From assembly GCF_900090045.1 (NCBI RefSeq), contig NC_041788.1, positions 2,227,501 through 2,291,500 of the forward strand: a DNA stretch of 64,000 bases, given 5' to 3'. Source of the DNA: Plasmodium malariae (lineage: Eukaryota; Apicomplexa; Aconoidasida; Haemosporida; Plasmodiidae). The notes under the pieces are model-generated. The model was given only the letters and a program-made list of their open reading frames with translations, was not told where the DNA came from and searched no databases. Shown one piece after another: positions 60,301-64,000 of this stretch. Position 1 is the stretch's first letter. Every line of letters starts with the position of its first letter. A program made the translations under genes and the position numbers.

Positions 60301-60436
60301 CTCTTTCAAATTCTGGTAAATCTTCAAGATCACTTGTATCATCTTCATTGTTCGATTGGTAATCAGAATTATCTAAATCGTTACTGCTATCATCTTTGCT
60401 CATTTTGTTTTTATTCAAATAGTGAGCCTTATCCAT
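56737..60436 (-). CDS. RTF1: RTF1, Paf1-complex elongation factor (Plus3 domain)
   Basis: Four minus-strand exons: 58108-60436, 57631-57771, 57120-57277 and 56737-56805, 898 residues, all phases consistent. RTF1 works with RNA polymerase II and stimulates histone H2B ubiquitination. The N-terminus is acidic and contains EDLPEFERELILAKRHEEYM (about 38-57), an RTF1 hallmark. Then come an Asn/Ser/Thr repeat (about 105-140), Lys-rich linkers and a divergent Plus3-like region at about 465-610 (IYKYMSYEIITYFQLKKTFL; YFCVDRYTNIKFEIAHLENL). The joined exon 1/2 sequence LREQLEKARTNILSAKSREY matches the post-Plus3 helix of RTF1. Exons 3-4 encode a short C-tail. The final stop is uncertain: ggag|gtaatt could be another donor, leading to further small exons. 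Intron 1 contains a 26-bp TATACATA-type repeat. Confidence 0.82.
57866..57986. repeat. Minisatellite, 26 bp unit in RTF1 intron 1
   Basis: Four to five copies of atttataaatacatacatat plus acat (26 bp) in intron 1 (57772-58107) of RTF1. The unit is built from CATA and TATA tetranucleotides. Confidence 0.88.
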
Positions 60437-60747
60437 TGTTCGTACGTTCTACATGCCCATGTATGCGAGTTTATATGCTCAAACGAGTATGCATATATAT
60501 ATTAACAAAAAAGCTGCTGTACTCAGACTTACATATATATTATGTATCTCGTTAATATTATGTTCAAATAGTGATAAATTGGTATAAAAAAAATAAAATA
60601 AAATAAAATAAAACTGCACGAAAAAAGGGATATTTGTATAGGGGTCAGTTATACATATCATATTTCTTATTGTACTTCCCCTGCGAACATTTTCTCTTGC
60701 AACTTACAGCTAATTAAATTATTGCAAATTCATATGGAGTGCTACAA

Positions 60748-60783
<36 letters not shown>

Positions 60784-61272
60784 CTTTTTCTCCCCTTGAG
60801 CTATATGTCATTATTTAATGCTTTTTTTTTTTTTTTTTTACATTACAATATTTCTTGGAAAATACGTGCAGTGCTTGCTACATATGCATGCACATACATT
60901 TATATATATATATATATATATGTATATGTATATATTTATTTATGTATAAGTTTATGTATAAGTTTATGTAAGCATATATTTATGCTTGCATCGTAATGAT
61001 GTTAGCACTGTAATTACAATTTATTTCAGAGTGAAACAAGCAGTTGATTTTTATTTAAAACGTGTTATCGGAACTGCGCTGTTCTTACGTTACATTTCAT
61101 CATTAAACAGTAAAAAGAAAAAAAAAAAAAAAAATGAGATAAGAAAAAAAAGAAAAAATTAATACACGAAATGTAACGGTCATTTAGTAACCCAGTCTGC
61201 ACTAAATTAGTACGTTCACGGATATGCAGTACTGCACAATATAAAATGCGCTTTTCTTTTTTCTTTTTTTTT

Positions 61273-61324
<52 letters not shown>

Positions 61325-62704
61325 CAAAATATTTAATTAATTAATTTTTTTTTTTTTTGATGGATTAAAAAAAAAGAAAGAAATGAGTAAGAAAATATGA
61401 GCATGTTCTTTTGGTCTTTTTGTTGTTTATTTTAAAGATCATTCTTTTAAATTTTTTTTTATGCCGGGGTAAACGTCATAATTAATACACAGCATGACAA
61501 AAAAAATTTCAAGACAAAACAACGTAAAAAAAATATTGCAATTTTTTTTAAAATGATTATGTACACATTGCTATATTTTTTGTTAACTCCCTCCGTAGGA
61601 GTGTAACAAAAGGATGAAGTAAATGTGCTTCTGTTCACTGCGTACGCATTAGTATATATATATATATATACATATATATGTTGACATATACGCATATTTG
61701 TTATATTCACAAATGACAATGTACTTTATTTGTTACTTCTGCTGTATATATATATTTATTGCATTTTCCAGTAGACAACATTCCATAGAAGGAAAATAAA
61801 ATTAATTTCTTCCTTTTTTAAGATGATGAATTTATATAATGAGAAGGATGAAGTGTGCATTTTTATAAAATATCGTTTTACGTGTTTTCATAAGAACATT
61901 TATTATTCCTTATTCGTACCGTTGATATCCTTAATTGTTATAGATTATTAATGCGCTGAATTGCCATTTTTATATATGATATATTTATATATCACAGGAA
62001 GAACTGAATATGTACATGTACATATATGTAAATATTTATACATTTGTACAGGCTTGCATGTCTTCTCTGTTATTTATTTTTTATTTTTTTATTTTTATAA
62101 AAGTAAAACAACCCTACATACAAGCAGTATTACATGAACAGCTACTTAATCGTTGTTTATTGCAGATACGCTGTTTATGTATATCTAACGACATTCGCGA
62201 TTTAAAAAAGGGTTAATGTGCTTTTGATTAAGCAGAAATTTGCAGCACAGCACAGAGCGGAAAAGAAACGAACAAAGAGGAAAGTCTGCACCTTTTAAAA
62301 AAAAAAAAAAAGGGAATACATATACATAAAGGTCCCCACACATACACCATGCAAATATGTATATGTATGTTTTTATGTATACGTGCAGGTACATGTGTGC
62401 ACATTCCTGCTCATGCTTGTAGACATGATTATCTATTAAAAAAGTTAAGAGGAACAATTTAAGAAAGAAAATATAGAAGACTTAAAAAGATGTTGATTAA
62501 AATTTTTTATAATTGTTCATTTTTGCCTAAATTATAACCTGTACAGGCAAGATATAATATATGCTCATATTTATTATTTTTTTTTTTTTTGTTTTTAATT
62601 GTTTGCTATAAGAGAAATGGGAGAAGAAAGGTAGTTCTTTTATTGACAAATTTATTTTTACATGCGTATTTGTTTACATATGTTTGCATATCTGGATGAC
62701 ACAG

Positions 62705-62736
<32 letters not shown>

Positions 62737-62828
62737 GGCATACACACACATACATGTGTGTAGTATTTTATTAGGAATATATATATATATATATATCACA
62801 ATTCCCCCTGCTTTTACAAAACAATCCA
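60437..62828. other. Intergenic region between RTF1 and VAC14
   Basis: About 2.4 kb. It contains (AT)n at about 60752-60780, 60902-60920 and 61279-61321, poly(A)/poly(T) runs, and a coding-like stretch at about 61822-62310 on the plus strand (see findings). No gene is supported with confidence. Confidence 0.5.
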
Positions 62829-64000
62829 CTAAGCATAATACTTAATTATCCTATTACCCTTTAGGATAATTTTAAAAATATTTACAAAATCATTACATTC
62901 GTCATTCGTATCGGAAATTAATTTACTGTTTATAGTACCTTCTTTGTAAAACTTTTTCCTTATGTTTTTTAATAAACAATTATACCTGCTATTCCATTTC
63001 TCTTCTTCATTTAATTTTTCTGCATTTGTTTTCTCATTGATGGCATACTCTTTTGTTTGCTCTTCGGTACCCATCCTAAAGAGCTCTGTCATCTCGTCCG
63101 TTTTTGCATTTTTGTAAAAGGCATTATTCGTCTCGTCTTTTCTTTTACTCCCACTGTGCACGTCCACTTGGGCTTTTGCTTCCACTGTTTCTGCGTGTAC
63201 AATTTCTAGGTCTTCCATTTGATACAACCCGATGTGGTTGTGTAAGTCGAAGAAGTTCGAAACTGCTTGGTTACTTGTTAATATAGAGAGCTGAGATATT
63301 TGTAATCTTTTCTGTAAAATATTGTTCGAAGTATTTAATGGTAGCATTAAAGAGAGTATCATTAATGACTTAATTAAAAATGGGTAATTCTTTGGATAAA
63401 TTAAATGAAGTCTTTGTTTTGAAAATACAGGAGATTCAAAAAGAAAAATAAAATTGTCTAACTGATGAAAGAAATCAGCATCTAAATCTAGTAATGTTAA
63501 ATAGGAACATAAAAAATAAGCTAACTCATATTTTTGTAACCATAACAAAAAAGATATAGCAGATAAGGGATTGTTAAACCATGCTATTAATATTATAGAA
63601 AAGAGTGTATAATATTTTTTCAAAAATAAAGTATTTCTTAAGTACTTAGTTTCGTTGGATGTTAGTAATACCCAGTTGAGTACTTGAATGAATTTATTTA
63701 CAAATAAGAAATTATTTTCATTAATTAGTAAGTAAGATAAATATGCATAAAACTTTTGATTATTTAAACAACGAGATATATGTTGTACTATTATTTTTCC
63801 TTTATGTACTAACAAATGCTCATCATTTTTAAATAAAAGAATTAAATTAGCACTTATATTTTCATAAAAATTAAATTTGTTATCAACCGTTGAACACATT
63901 GCTGATAGTACTGTCAGGGTTAGAAGAACAACCTGGTTATCATCATTTTTCAAGCACTTAAATACACATATTATTATTTCATTATAGTAAATTTTAATTT
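62829..64000 (-). CDS. VAC14: VAC14 homologue, C-terminal part (runs off window)
   Basis: Minus-strand frame open from the window edge to the stop at 62829, about 390 residues; the start lies beyond 64000. VAC14 scaffolds the PIKfyve/Fab1-Fig4 complex that makes PI(3,5)P2 on endolysosomal or food-vacuole-type membranes. The visible part is a run of HEAT-type helices with VAC14 landmarks in order: NQVVLLTLTVLSAMCS, FIQVLNWVLLTSNET, WFNNPLSAISFLLWLQKYEL, DNFIFLFESPVFSKQRLHLI and YPFLIKSLMILSLMLPL, which correspond to the conserved C-terminal VAC14 domain. After residue about 250 of the visible part there is a charged Glu/Lys-rich insertion (63000-63200), then a short end segment (CNDFVNIFKIILKGNRII). 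Confidence 0.9.
   Translation of the reverse strand, partial: IKIYYNEIIICVFKCLKNDDNQVVLLTLTVLSAMCSTVDNKFNFYENISANLILLFKNDEHLLVHKGKIIVQHISRCLNNQKFYAYLSYLLINENNFLFVNKFIQVLNWVLLTSNETKYLRNTLFLKKYYTLFSIILIAWFNNPLSAISFLLWLQKYELAYFLCSYLTLLDLDADFFHQLDNFIFLFESPVFSKQRLHLIYPKNYPFLIKSLMILSLMLPLNTSNNILQKRLQISQLSILTSNQAVSNFFDLHNHIGLYQMEDLEIVHAETVEAKAQVDVHSGSKRKDETNNAFYKNAKTDEMTELFRMGTEEQTKEYAINEKTNAEKLNEEEKWNSRYNCLLKNIRKKFYKEGTINSKLISDTNDECNDFVNIFKIILKGNRIIKYYA

Overview
The window looks like a core (non-subtelomeric) chromosome segment of a Plasmodium malaria parasite. It is extremely AT-rich, with long poly(dA:dT) and (AT)n tracts. Proteins carry large Asn/Lys/low-complexity insertions, genes have short introns with GT..AG borders and T-rich acceptors, and one enzyme has an apicoplast-type bipartite leader. 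The composition and abundant TATG/CATA repeats suggest a species outside P. falciparum, perhaps of the malariae/ovale type, but that is inference. From memory the gene order (PABP, ASF1, heme lyase, apicoplast IleRS) resembles P. falciparum chromosome 12; this was not checked.

Layout. 0.5-12.8 kb, plus strand: poly(A)-binding protein PABP, a UTP18-like WD40 SSU-processome protein, and histone chaperone ASF1. 14.7-16.5 kb, minus: a five-exon cytochrome c heme lyase with a long TATG microsatellite in intron 2. 18.4-22.9 kb, minus: a 1497-residue protein of unknown function. 24.6-25.5 kb, plus: an organellar ribosomal protein L6. 26.5-27.2 kb, minus: splicing factor SF3B6/p14. 28.6-34.2 kb, minus: a large two-exon protein of unknown function with one apparent frameshift in a poly(A) tract. 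35.1-41.5 kb, plus: apicoplast isoleucyl-tRNA synthetase, also with one apparent frameshift in a poly(A) tract. 41.9-45.9 kb, minus: a SWI3/SMARCC-type chromatin-remodelling subunit. 49.6-55.8 kb: three adjacent ribosome-biogenesis genes, UTP23 (+), FYV7/CCDC59-like (-) and NEP1/EMG1 (+). 56.7-60.4 kb, minus: RTF1 of the Paf1 complex, four exons. 62.8-64.0 kb, minus: the C-terminal part of VAC14, running off the window.

Functionally this is housekeeping: pre-18S rRNA maturation (UTP18, UTP23, FYV7-like, NEP1), chromatin and transcription (ASF1, SWI3-like, RTF1), mRNA splicing and translation (SF3B6, PABP), organelle gene expression and cytochrome assembly (L6, IleRS, heme lyase), and PI(3,5)P2 control (VAC14). 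I reconstructed splice junctions by eye from GT/AG borders, reading phase and family alignment remembered from known proteins; no transcript data were available.

I saw no CRISPR array, mobile element, tRNA or rRNA gene, and no clearly new molecular system. The most useful second-look items are the two homopolymer frameshifts, the candidate H/ACA-type RNA near 18.2 kb, the G4-capable repeat after SF3B6, the SWIRM-ZnF-SANT protein, the ribosome-biogenesis gene trio, and two stretches (47.2-47.8 and 61.8-62.3 kb) that may hold small unannotated spliced genes.
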